From Asterochloris sp. CNOR1 (taxonomy: Eukaryota; Chlorophyta; Trebouxiophyceae; Trebouxiales; Trebouxiaceae), in the NCBI GenBank assembly GCA_963969365.1, contig OZ017750.1, positions 1 to 64,000 on the forward strand: DNA of 64,000 nucleotides, read 5' to 3'. The notes under the pieces are model-generated. The model was not told the DNA's origin and did not search any database. It saw nothing but the letters and a program-made list of their open reading frames with translations. The position numbers and the translations under genes were made by a program. Below, piece by piece: positions 48,550 to 59,900 of this stretch (position 1 is its first letter; each line of letters opens with the position of its first letter).

Positions 48550-49760
48550 TCTCATTTGTGATCAGGCACAGGCGGAGCGCTAGAGGGTTTCATGTAGGGT
48601 CGGATGATCCGCTCCACCAATTCGAGTACCTTGGCCTTTCACTGGAGACACAGGGTGGATTTAGGGAGGCCATTGCACAACTGTGTGCAAGCGCACGAAG
48701 GGCTGCCTTTGCTGTGCGGCACCGATGTTGTCGGCAGGGCATCTCCAGCTTGGACTGCATCCTCAAGCTGTTCAACGCCAAGGTGCTGCCCATCTTGTCA
48801 TACGGCTGCGAGGTTTGGTTCGGCACCTGCTGCAAGGACACACCAAGCGGCGGTGGCCTGAGCCAGCCGAGCAGGTGTACAGGGATTTCCTGCGCGGCAT
48901 CCTGGGCGTATCTCGGCGTGCACCTACCGCTGCTGTATATGCAGAGTTTGGCACATATCTGTTGGCTGTGCATTGGGCTAGGGTGGCGGCTCGCTTCCAG
49001 GCCCGTGCCCAGTGCATGGAGGATGACAGACCTATGCGCTGGGCAGCCACATACTGGGGGGTCCCAGGCCCTGGCACAGACGTGACTAACACTGAGGGCA
49101 TGGCTGCTGCAGCAGAGGTTTGCAAATTCAAGGCTGATTGCACCAGCCCAGGGCCCATCCTTGTCCCTGAATACTTCCGTGACGTTAAGCTGCAGGAAGG
49201 CTTGGAGCCATACCTGCATCACAAGATTGCCAACCACAGGCGGGCACTGGCCCGCCTAAGGCTCAGTTGCAGTAAACCCAGGGTCTGCACAGACAGGATT
49301 ATAAAGCCTGTGCGCCCACCCAGGGAGCAAAGGGTATGCCGCCTATGCTCCACTGGTGCTGTGGAAGATGAGTTGCACATCTTGACAACATGCCCAGCCA
49401 TGTCTGGTCTCCGTGCAAGCTGCCCTGAGCTCCAGCGAGAGCACAGAAACTTAGCCAGCGTGTTTGCAGGTTGCGAGCTGCGCTCACTGGGCTGGTTCGC
49501 ATGCCAGGCCTTGCGAGAGCACAGCCGCCTACTGGAGGCCATGGGCCTGCCACTATGGCCCGCCAACTATGTACCACAGACCAACTGCAGGCCTGGTCCC
49601 CGCAGGCGGCGACGCCCCTAGCACAACCACTCCTGCGGGAGGTGCTGGTGCTGCCAGGGATGCTGGTGCTGCCAGGGGTGCTGGTGCTGCAAGAGGTGCT
49701 GGTGCTGCCAGAGGTTCTGGCGGTACAGCAACGGAAGCACTGTTTCCCTGAGCATTGCTT
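48550..49760 (+). mobile_element. 5'-truncated LINE (non-LTR retrotransposon), 3' part of ORF2
   Basis: The frame from about 48604 reads FEYLGLSLETQGGF, LKLFNAKVLPILSYGCEVWF and so on, the thumb/post-palm region of a non-LTR reverse transcriptase. At about 48840 the frame changes, and the second frame (ending at stop 49621) continues VYRDFLRGILGVSRRAP, then a C-terminal zinc-finger-like motif CRLCSTGAVEDELHILTTC typical of LINE ORF2 ends. The catalytic palm, endonuclease and ORF1 are missing, as expected for incomplete reverse transcription. One frameshift in about 1.06 kb suggests moderate age. The exact ends and target-site duplication were not found. The left end abuts the start codon of the ARM gene (48538), on the opposite strand. 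Confidence 0.85.
49642..49713. repeat. 18-bp tandem repeat at LINE 3' end
   Basis: Four copies of an 18-bp unit (GTGCTGGTGCTGCCAGGG and close variants), followed by a decayed fifth, begin 20 bp after the LINE stop codon. They may be part of the element's 3' untranslated region or a minisatellite grown at its edge. The array is open in two frames but I do not think it is coding. Confidence 0.9.
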
Positions 49761-50646
49761 ATCTGCAGCATGAAATTTTGGTGGGCTCAAAGTCAGGGTT
49801 GGTGGGCGAGGTGTCAGTTGCCGGCCCACGGCTCATGCCCTGCTGCAGCCCACCTGCATGCTGACACGCCCTGCACCACTAACAGCAGCAACGGTTGTTG
49901 CGGAAAGGCCAACTCCATTCGAGTTGACTGACCTCGTTATCGGCCCTTGGCGCTCAAGTTGGATGCTTGGCATGATCTTACAAGTGCACCACCCGTGAAC
50001 TATCGGTGAAACAGTCGCTGGGCCCCAAGCTGCGGCCTGCTGTACGACGAAATAAAAAGAATTTCCGCTTGGAAGGTGTTTCCTCCAATCAACTAGTGCT
50101 GATAGGCCTCAATAAACGTGATGCTGGCTTCAATCGTTGCAGTTCACACCAGAAGCAGCAGAGTCATGGCTTTTGGCGGATAAGTAGCAGCTGCAGGGAC
50201 ACTGCGAGGTGGGCTGCGCCAGAGAGGCTTCCCGCTTGCATTGCTGCATGGGACAGGCGGCAGATATGCTGCGGACCGGTCAGGCAGGGCATGCAGCTGC
50301 ACCAGCGCGGGGCCTCATGATTGATCACCAGACTGGCTCGATTTGTTGGGGTCAACATGATGTTGTAGTGCATGGGAAGGCAGGCATTCCTATAACAAAG
50401 CCCAGGACACCACAGGGCAACAAACGTTCCTGTGGGTCAAAGTCCAGGCATCAGACCAGCGTCAAGCTGTTGGAAACAGCACCATTTCAGAGTGCATGGT
50501 TAGGCGGGCATTCAGAATCATGGAGGCCAGCATCTCACAGGGCAATCAAGCTTCTGGTGGGTCACATTGTCGTCAGCTGATGGGACTGCAGCAGCTAGCA
50601 TATCTCTGTGCCACCAGGTCACTATGTCGCAGCATCACAGCTGCCA
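49761..50646. other. No gene recognised; LINE tail and kinase 3' region
   Basis: Nothing with a domain is seen on either strand. AAATAAAAAGAA at about 50050 is A-rich and could be a LINE tail or a polyadenylation area. The right part should hold the 3' untranslated region of the kinase-like gene. Open frames here are short and featureless. Confidence 0.5.
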
Positions 50647-53600
50647 CTATGTCTGGCAGAACCATGTATGTTGCAGTGCTTGTGCAGCACTTGGGCGTTG
50701 CAAAGGATCGAGATACAAAAGCTGCCTGAGGAGATCTGCTGCGATAGGGTACTGCAATTTTATAGGCCTGATGCAGTGCTCTATGTCCTGTGCCTGCAGA
50801 AACCAAGCATGAGATGTCACTGAGCGGATGAGAGGCAGCATGCTTGTCAAGCCTGCTGTGAACACAGGGCACAAGTGCTTCATGGGGCAAATGCCAGCAT
50901 GCCTCATCCAGGCTGAGATATGCTTGAAGAGGATTGCACGGTGATGCACTTGGGCTACAGCCAGCTGGCTTGCATGCCATAGTGGATGCCACTGCTGCCA
51001 TGCAGTGCTCATTGACCTCCAAGTTGAGTTCGTGGGGCACCTTTGGTCGCGCCTGCAGGGCTGCCATCTGTCAGTCATGCATATCTGCCTATTGGGCAGC
51101 AGGCCTACCTATCAGGTGAGACAGAGCCTGATGTTTTGCCAACCCAAGCAGACGCGCACAGTGCTCAGCCGGTGGATCTTGATAGACTCACCGAATGCAG
51201 CCAATAGCATGTCTACTGGGTGCACCCATGGCAAGGAGGGTCCACAGCACTCACCCCGGAGGATGTGACCGACCACATCTTCAGTGGCTGGCGGTTGTGG
51301 GCCAGCTCCCAGAGGTCAAAGTCTGCTGTTACGGCCCAGGGCAGGCATCCCGTGAGCAGGCAGAGCATGGTGGCGCCTGCACACCACCTGATGGACCAAC
51401 AGATCACACTGGAGGTGTAGGTGCCAGCCACAGGCAGTAAGCAGCACACAGCAGGACTGCGCTCACATGTTGGATGCTGACTGGCTAATCTCAGGTGTAT
51501 CTGCTGGCAGTCCATTTTCTTTAGCAACGTTTGCCTCCCTCCACTTCCAGGGATCATTCAAGGATGCTGCCAGCTCAGGGCTGGCAAAGACCCTAAAGTC
51601 AGTGTACTTCGTCTGGTAGCCATCTGCAGCCAGGGATTCCATCCTTCAGATCTTGATGCAGCATGCACAGCGTTACAGGAGTAGGTGCAAGCTGCATGCA
51701 AAGCAGAGCAGGCAGATGCGCCCTGTCGGCCAGTACCTGATGGTTCACATTTGCCACGCAGCTGCAGTTGCAGATACAAGCCTTTGTCCACAGACACTTT
51801 AACGTTGCTTGCGTGAGGGTCCAGGATGCTGTAGCCTATACTGTGCAGATTGTGGATGGCCTGCAACAGCACAGAGGTGGCTGGACTGCTGCCTCTGCTG
51901 TGGCAGCCACCTTGGGTTGACAGACGTTGCGCCTGAGCACGTGCTGTGAGAGGGCAGGAAGCTGTGCTAGGCTGAGGTTGGCGAGGGTGCCAGACGGCCG
52001 GTACCCAGCAGTATGACCCATCAGAGCAGCCAAGCAACATAGGCACAAGATTGGGCACTGGTGTACCCAGCCCTGGGATCTATCAGAGCAGCCGAGCCAC
52101 CACAAGCGCACCAGCAGACCAGTGCAATCTGATGCAGCTGTATGGGTGCCTGATGGTAGAAGAAAGGATGTCAGGCATCATGTAGGTTCCAGCGGTAGCA
52201 AGGCCCCACAGCATGCAGGTGCAGCTCAGCACAACTCATTCCCTCACCTGGAGAAGCTGCTGCATCACCAGCCTAGCCAAGTCATGGCGCCCCTGGTCTG
52301 TGAGAATGCCGGGGAGCAGCACATTCCTCACTAGCCCCTGGACTGCATCGTCTAGTCCTTCGCCTTGTGCATGGCTGCAAGCAACGCGGCACCTCTGTCT
52401 ACATGTCATTGAAGGAAGTGCATTGGTTGGGAGGCGGAACCTGCTGTCATTAGGCCTGGGCAAACATGGATTGCTAGCTGCAGTCTGCGAGGTCGTGCCA
52501 CGAGCAAGCAAGGTGTGCCCATGCTGCAGGCATGCAGTTCCAGCCCCAGGAACTGATGGCAATTGGCTGCAAGCTCGATCCGTTGTGCAAAGACAACGAC
52601 TTCAGGGGATGCAGCAATGCCTCATGTTACACAGTCAGCAGGTCTTCTGTTTTGGCAGAGCTGCACGCTCCCCGATAGCGGTAGCACTAAGGTCAGGTCA
52701 AGCGTCTGCAGGCATCAAACGCACGAGGACCAGGTGGCATTCTTACCTGCCTGCCTGGAGACAGTAGACTTTGTCGCCGGAGCACCAGATGCTTCGTGGC
52801 GGCCGCTGCCAATTGAAGCCCAGCCTCTGCATGTGCAGCTCAGCCTCCATGGAGGTCAGGTGGCCCTGGTACTCGGGAAACTTGCGGCTGCACTTGCTCT
52901 CATAGTCACTGTGGGAGAGCACTATGAGCTCCAGGGGGTACACAGATGGCGGCCCGTCCGCAAGCCTGGCTCTGCAGGCAGTGTCCAGCAGAGGTGTGGG
53001 ATCAAGCAACATGACCACCCAGGATGCAGGGGCCAGACTGCAGGCTAATCGAGGGCTGAGCTACCTGCTGCTATTGCAAGACTGGGCTGCAAGAGGCTTT
53101 ACTGCTGCAGGCTATCCAGGCAATGGCCTGTACGGCTGAGCTTCTGCTGCAATGTGGCAATTGCCAGAACTAGTGAGCCAGTGCTCTGCTGCAGTTCTTC
53201 TGCAGCAAGCCACACATTTGCTGCAGAAACAAGGGCCTCTTGCTGCAAGTCGGCGTTCTGCTGTTCTTGACCTGCAGCAAGAGCGGCCAGGCGATGGAGA
53301 CCCTGACTCAGCAACAGTGCAGTGCGTCATGCATACACAGCCAAGGCCTTCCAGCTGCCAGAGGTGTCCGAATTGGCAGAGACATCTCACACCAGACTTC
53401 AGAGCAGCCCAAAGCAGAGCAGTGAGCCCACAGCTTTGCCTTGCAGACCGTCAAGTCGCTCAAAGCACAGCATGACATCTTCACAGAGTGCGTGGCGGCG
53501 CAGTGTGGTGCATTGCACACAGAAACAGGTCGTTCAGCCGCCGGCAGGCCTGGGTGGCAGCAACACAACTCTGTGCTCACAGGTGCTGTTGCACTCACCA

Positions 53601-54904
53601 GAATGTGTACTCATAACAAGGAGGCGCACACGCAGGTGCTTCATCCCAAAAGCTGGCTGGGAGGCCCTCACCCATGCGCACATATCAATAGGCTGCTGTG
53701 ACTCCATCCAGCAACAGAGAGCGCTCCTCAAGGCCCTCCCTTGTGAATGGCTCACTGCCATACAGTGCGGTTTCACGCAGCCTCCTCAAGACAGCAAGCA
53801 CCTTTGATGTGTAGCCTGCACAGCAGGAGGCTGTACATTATAATGCACCTGCCCCGCCCAGGGGCAGGTGCATGGCACAGTCTTCCAGGGGGCGAGTCCC
53901 CCATGGGATGGGCCTGTGCACTGCACACAGGCCTGCAGCACACATGAGCGGGACCTGCCGGCTGGGAGCATGGAAGGGCAGGGACCAGGGCTGCGGACAG
54001 GTCTGCTGCATGCAGGTGCAGGAGGTCCTAGCTGCCCTCAACACGCAGCAGACCTTGCCTGGCAGCCGGGACGAGCCCCGTCCGGCACCTCCCTTGTTCC
54101 TGACAGGATCCACCAATCTGGCGGCGACCTGCAGCAGCGCCAGCCACAGTCTACAGCTCTGGTGACAAAGCTGGCAGGACACGAGAGCCCTTGTGCCCCA
54201 TTTTAATACATTCAGATGATGCTGAAGCAAAACGCAGCCCAGCGTTGCAGACAGGTGTGGCCCTTGCCACGTTCTTGGGAGGACTGACCTGCCTCGTCAA
54301 ATGCAGAGGGAGGCCTCTGGAAGAGGCCATGTGCACCTCTCAGAAGCTTTGAGGAAATGAGCACAAGAAGTCACCTGGGGCTTCTGCATTAAAGGGCGTG
54401 GGGGGTGGGGTTCACGCACCTGTGCTGGCGCCGCACCATTCACCTCCTCAACATCTGTTTGGCACAGGAAGTCCTGAGCTGGCAGTCGGGCAGGCAGCGC
54501 ACCATCCTGCTGTCGATGGTGGGGGTACTTCCCACGGCCCTGCAGCACAGGCAGAACCATGACTGTTTTGCAGAAACTTGCTCTGTGACCAGGGACTCGA
54601 AACAACATGTAAACTGCAATGTAGACTGCACCTGTCCCGCGGACCACTTGGCTGCTTTGGCATAGGGATGACCCAAGGCCTGCCTGTGTGAGCACAGGTC
54701 TGTCAACCGTCTCAGCTGGGGTTGCCTAGGTGAGCTGTGAGCATGCTTGGGTGGCTTTTGCTGGAGGTCGTAGCAGTCTGGTGCACTGAGCGCCAAAAGG
54801 CTGAAGGTGCTCATCTGGGCTTTCGAAAGCTGTTCAGGAGATCTTTCAGAGGCAAAGAGGTGAGCTGAGTTTACGTTCCGGAATGCCATTGCGATCCTCA
54901 GCAA
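50647..54904 (-). CDS. Divergent protein kinase-like protein
   Basis: Several minus-strand exons, in order, give a kinase fold. The probable start is at 54904 or Met6 (54889, MAFRNVNSAHLFASERSP). A coiled-coil-like exon lies near 53300-53110 (GLHRLAALAAGQEQQNADL). AELHMQRLGFNWQRPPRS is at about 52850-52790. The catalytic-loop region LHSIGYSILDPHASNVKV is at about 51855-51795. FASPELAASL (APE-like) is at about 51590-51560, CWSIRWCAGATMLCLLTG (subdomain IX-like) near 51395-51340, and DLLRQLLYLDPLQRPSAA plus ALQHTWF (helices H-I) ends near 50660. The HRD motif reads ILD, with Asp and the downstream Asn kept; I could not find a convincing DFG. It may be a pseudokinase or a fast-evolving kinase. 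Substrates are unknown. The splice model, the glycine-rich loop and the N-lobe lysine are not resolved. Confidence 0.65.
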
Positions 54905-55357
54905 ATCATCTCAGCTCCTCAGCTACGAGGCAACCAGACAGGAAGTCAGTGTCATGCGTCTGCTTGCCTGCCCTCTGATCCTCAGGTGCACTGCACCTGC
55001 CAGCCACTTCAATGAAGCCCCTGTCTGACCAGCTTGAGCACGTATACGAGTACGACTGCAACCTGCCGCGGAGCAGGCCTCTAAGCTTCCAGTTGCAGGG
55101 TGCGACACAGCTTGCTTTAGGTCATTTTTGAAACACAACTTTCCTTCTTGCCACTCAAAGTTTTATAGATCCAGTCTGTCACCACAGAGCTCCTGCTGCT
55201 GCAGCTGCACTGCTTGATATCCATTAGAGTCATTCCAGGCTGAGCCCGGGACGGCATCCAGCACCTCAGTTTGGGGGCAGTCGAATGTCCACAAAGCTCT
55301 GCACTTTGTGATGACTGAGAGCTGACTATCCCTTATCACTGAGCAGCGCAGCTGGGC
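54905..55357. promoter_or_regulatory. Divergent intergenic region, kinase-like gene / ARL1
   Basis: About 450 bp between the start codons of the minus-strand kinase-like gene and plus-strand ARL1. Both promoters should lie here. TTTTATAGATC near 55161 could be TATA-like for either side, but this is weak. No open frame of interest is seen. Confidence 0.5.
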
Positions 55358-56785
55358 ATGGGTCTATGGATGTCCAGACTGCTCTCCCTTTTAGGGGAGA
55401 AAGAGGCTAGGATCCTTGTACTGGGGCTGGACAATGTGAGGCTTCCAGACTCACTCACAAAGCTGCGCAGACAAACCGCGGCTTGGCGTTATCTGGCTGT
55501 CACATCTGTGTTATTTCCTGCAGGCTGGCAAGACCACCATTCTCTACAGGCTCCAAGTCGGCGAGGTGGTCTCAACCATCCCCAGTGAGTTTAGCGCTGG
55601 CTGCCCTCGTCAGATTGTCATCTACGCTACCTGAGTCCTGAACTTGAACATACTGCAAAACTTGAGTGTCTGCCTGCAGCCATTGGCTTCAATGTTGAGA
55701 CAGTGACTTACAAGAACATCAAGTTCCAGGCGAGAACAGCTGCTTGACACATGGCAGCCGGGTTGCGCAGGCTGCTGCATGCAGCTGCCAAGCGCATGCC
55801 TGGGTGCACATGAGGCCTACTGAAGCTGCCCATAACGCATCCTATAGCAGTGCATGAACCCCGCCATCCAAGCCTTGACCACAATCTCAGAGTTCAGCTC
55901 CTGCAGAACACTTTGCCCTGGCAAACTGTTGAGGCTGTGGCTCACATTGCAGACGGCTGCTGCAGGTCTGGGACCTGGGAGGCCAGACCAGCATCAGACC
56001 ATACTGGCGCTGCTATTACCCCAACACCCAGGCCATCATCTATGTGGTGGACAGCAGTGACACAGAGAGAATCAGCACGTCCAGGTGGGGCACTGCTTGG
56101 CGCTGACATGAGAACAGAGTGTGACATGGTGTGTCGCCGTCAAGCGATGAGGGGTGCAGCCATAGCACTGAGCTGCACATGCCTGCTCTGGCCTGTGCTA
56201 GGCAGCACCAGATGTCTGCCCATGAGCTGGGTGACAAGAGGCGGCAACAACCTCGCCTGGCATCGATTCTGTCCTGCCTACTGCAGGGAAGAGTTCCACC
56301 AGATACTGGCAGAGGTGGGCAGATTGCCCAGCTTTGGTAATCCCCATAATCTAGTATTCGTGATGTGTCCCCTGACACTGTGTGCGTCCTGCTGCAGGAG
56401 GAGCTTTCGAATGCACTGATTCTAGTGTATGCAAACAAGCAGGTTTGTTGAGATGGAGTCTAGGCTTTGTGCATTGACAAATTAAGGTGCCCAGCCTGCC
56501 CACAATGCGTCTTGCATGCAGGACATTCCTGGAGCTCTGAGTGATGCGCAAGTTGCAGAAGGCCTAGGGCTCACAGACATCAAGAACAGAGACTGGTCCA
56601 TATTCAAGACCTCAGCCATCAAGGGCACAGGTGCGCTCCTGTCCTGGCACCGCATGCTGGTGTGAGCATTGCAGCGTGACAAGCTCTTGGCTCTCCCCAG
56701 TAATGTGTCCCCTGACACTGGGCCCCCTGCAGGTCTTTTCGAAGGACTTGACTGGCTTTCGAATCAGCTAAAAACAAGAAGATGA
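55358..56785 (+). CDS. ARL1: ARF-like small GTPase ARL1
   Basis: ARL1 is a Golgi (trans-Golgi network) GTPase that, when GTP-bound, recruits GRIP-domain golgins for vesicle tethering. Eight exons (55358-55435, 55524-55584, 55680-55729, 55966-56084, 56287-56314, 56398-56442, 56522-56630, 56733-56785) join in frame to 180 aa, the family length. Gly2 offers an N-myristoylation site. GTPase motifs are GLDNAGKTT (P-loop), TIPTIGFN (switch 1), [18 protein letters not shown] (switch 2), ANKQD and TSAIKG. The WRCYY stretch and TNTQ-like [14 protein letters not shown] are typical of ARL1 rather than ARF1. Intron 3 begins with GC (CAG/GCGAGA), a GC-AG intron. It sits between the divergent kinase-like gene and CAS in the same direction, only about 170 bp before CAS. 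Confidence 0.97.
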
Positions 56786-56953
56786 GGAACCTGTAAAAGA
56801 ACCATGCATGTGAAACCTTAGGGTAGGAGCCTCATCGAGATTCGCTGCACAAGGGTTGAGACTCCTAGGGGGGCACGGCAGGCTAGTCAGGGGTAGCTGC
56901 TTGCTGTCTGCGAACCTCTCTCTCTGTACCTTTCTGGCAGAGCAGCAGGCCCG

Positions 56954-59900
56954 ATGCAGGGCGTCCAGCTGCGATCCCACAGCATTTGCGTGCGGTGCCA
57001 TGCATCGCAGCAGCAGCCGCAGAGGGCAGCCCCAAGGAGATCTGCTGCAGGTAGGACTGCTATTGTGCAGTCATGCAATATATGGCCGGCGCCTGCGCTT
57101 ATGCCTGGCATGCTGCTGCTTGGCATGCTGCAGCTGCTGCGCTGCTGTGCTGCAAAGCATTGCCTGTCTCCTCGGCTGTGCAGCAGAAGCATATCGTGCA
57201 GCCTTGCATGGCATGTTTGCATCAAACTCACGCAACCTGCGACTCCTCTGCAGGCAAGCGATCCCCTTGGCTGCTGCTGCCCTCCGTCGGCCTCGCATCC
57301 CCTGCAGTGGCAGCCAGCACCTCCCAGCTGCCGGCTAAGGCACCCACCAACATCCCCTTTGACATCGACGGCCCCACGCTGGACCCCTCCATCGTCGACC
57401 AGGTCGTCGGTGCTGCAATTGACGCCATCAAGGTGTGCGCACCAGGCCTGCTGAGGGAGTTGAGGCTGGGGGGCAGCTTTGTCTGCCTGCGGCTCACATG
57501 CGGCGTTTATGCATGGGAAGCAAGTACCAGGTCACGCTGAGGTCAGTGTCTGGCATGCTCCTGCAGGCTGGTGGGAGTGTGGCAAAGCAGGGGCTGGCAG
57601 CAGCTGGCCAGGGCCTCGGGGTGGCCAAGCAGGCCTACAGCAAGGCGGCCCCAGTGCTGAAGGAGGCAGCAGATGCAGCGGCCCCTGTCGTCAAGACAGC
57701 CGCAAATGCGGCGCAGGCAGTGGCCAAGCCCGCCCTAGATGCAGTGGAGCCTACATTGAAGGTGGGCAGCATGTCTGTGCAGCTGGGGAGAGACGTCTGG
57801 TGGATTTGATCCCAAAGAATGCATGGCAGCAGGCCAAGGCACTGTCCTGGGGCAACACCTGCTGTCAAGTGATCTGCTTTTGCAGTTTTGGTTGGTTTCA
57901 AGAAGGAAACTTGGCCTGAATAGTCAAGCTCGCCAAGCAGCATAGTGCTGATGTATGCCCGCGCCCTATCCTGCGACCTTTGTGTGCTGAGGGCTGTCAA
58001 GGCAGCTTGGGGGTCAGATTCACTAAAGCACCGCCGCATGCTGCAGTTTCCACAAGGCAACAGATGCACTGATGGGACGCTTTTCACGGCGACCAACCAG
58101 CAGCCCAAAGCTCAATTGCTGTCATTTCTGAAAGGGGCCCACTGCTGGGACACTGCCCAGAGCACCACACAGAGAGAGCAATGGTCTCCCCGTTCTGACT
58201 TGTCCTGTCCTGCCCTGCTGCAGGGCGGCTTCCAGGAGGTCGAGCGCTTCCTGACAGGGCAGGGCCTGAACACGAACCTGGTGGCAAACAAGGTCTCCCA
58301 AGCAGGGACAGTAGCGGGTGAGCCTGCAAGGGCTGTGCGGGTGCTGTGTGGCAGTCCAGCCAATGCTGCTGCTGTCACAACAGCACTGATTTTATGCTGC
58401 ATGGAGCAACTCGGCAAATGCTTTCCAGGCAGCAGCCAAGCTCTCTGCTGCACATCTCTGTGGCAGGGCTGCTGGTCAGGAGTGACCTCTCAGCCATAAA
58501 GCGGTGTGCAGGCGCTCACTAGAGACTCCAAGCCAGCTGTGGCCAGCAGCTCCAATTCATTTGGTTCTGAGACTGGGGAGGCCTGTGCTGGCAAGTCATG
58601 CGCTGAGGCAGCACTGCCGCAAAGAGGGTCCATGTGGCAAGATGCTGCGCTGGTGCTGCACAGATTGTGTGGCGGATCTCTGCTGCTGACACGAAGGGCG
58701 CTGGCGCAGGCCTGATTGGTGCATGCGGTCCCCTATGTGACTCTGACTGTGGCACACTGCTGCTGAGATATGAGCGCTGCTGCGCCTGCAGGCGAGGCTG
58801 CTGAGACCCTGCGGCGTGCATGCAGTGTTGCAACAAGGACCACAGGACGCTGTGGTGTGCATGTTGGGTCATGATATACAAATGAGAAGGGCGGTGCAGA
58901 ATGTATGGCTCATGACTCAGGAAAGACAAGAAGTGCTCCTGCAGGCAAAGCCTTTGAGACGGCCAAGCCCTCCGTGACCAGCGCAGCCTCCGAAGCCAGC
59001 AGCCTCAGCCCCTCTGCTCTGGGGCAGTACGCACTCATTGCGCTTGGAGTGTGGTTCCTGGTGAGGCGGGGTGCCTGACCGATTGGGCTTGCTGGGCTGT
59101 TCTGGGTTGGCGAGGTTCTGGGTAACCGAGGTTTGCTGGGCTCTGCTGGGCTGGCAAGGCCTTCCATGGCTCTGCTGGGGCGGCAGTGCTAGGGCTATTT
59201 TGGAGTGGTGAGGCTTTGCAGGGTTGTTCCGGGGTTTGCAAGGCCTTTGCTGGGCTGTTCTGGGGTGACTGGTCTTTGCAGGGCTGTCATGGGTTGGCGA
59301 GGCTCTGCTGGGCTGTGCCTACTGGGGGACAATGACACAGAGACTCACAGACCTCAGGTGACGCCTTTGGATACATCATTCTGCACGGCATACAGACTCC
59401 TGCACGGCTGCAGTAGGGCAAAGCCGCAGGGGCGGCCCTCAGTGGGTGCAGACGCCCTTGGGCCTCTGACTTGCGTTGACCTGGCCCTTGGGGTGCGATC
59501 ATGAGCGCACAATATGCGGACAGGTTTCCAAAACAAGAGGGAGACATGGTGATGAGACGTGCACCACATGACAACATCTCAGATACCAAGGGCATGTGCC
59601 CCAAGCAGTCGGCCAACTCCTGCTACCTGCCTGCAGGGCCCTCCAGTGGCGCGCGGACTCTTTGGGTCGCTCAGGGGCTACAGGGGTGACATCAGCCCAG
59701 CTGCCGCGCTGGACGCTGTGACAAACCAGCGTGAGCCTCCCTCTGGTCTTCACATGTTGTGCGGTGTTCAGCTGCAAGCCGAGACTGCACCTGCTCTCAG
59801 TGCCTGCCCCTGCAGTACACCAAAGCGGGGCACCCAGCACCATGCTTAGCTTGGCATTTTGCCCTGCCAGGCATCTACCCACCAGCATGAGCCTGCAGCG

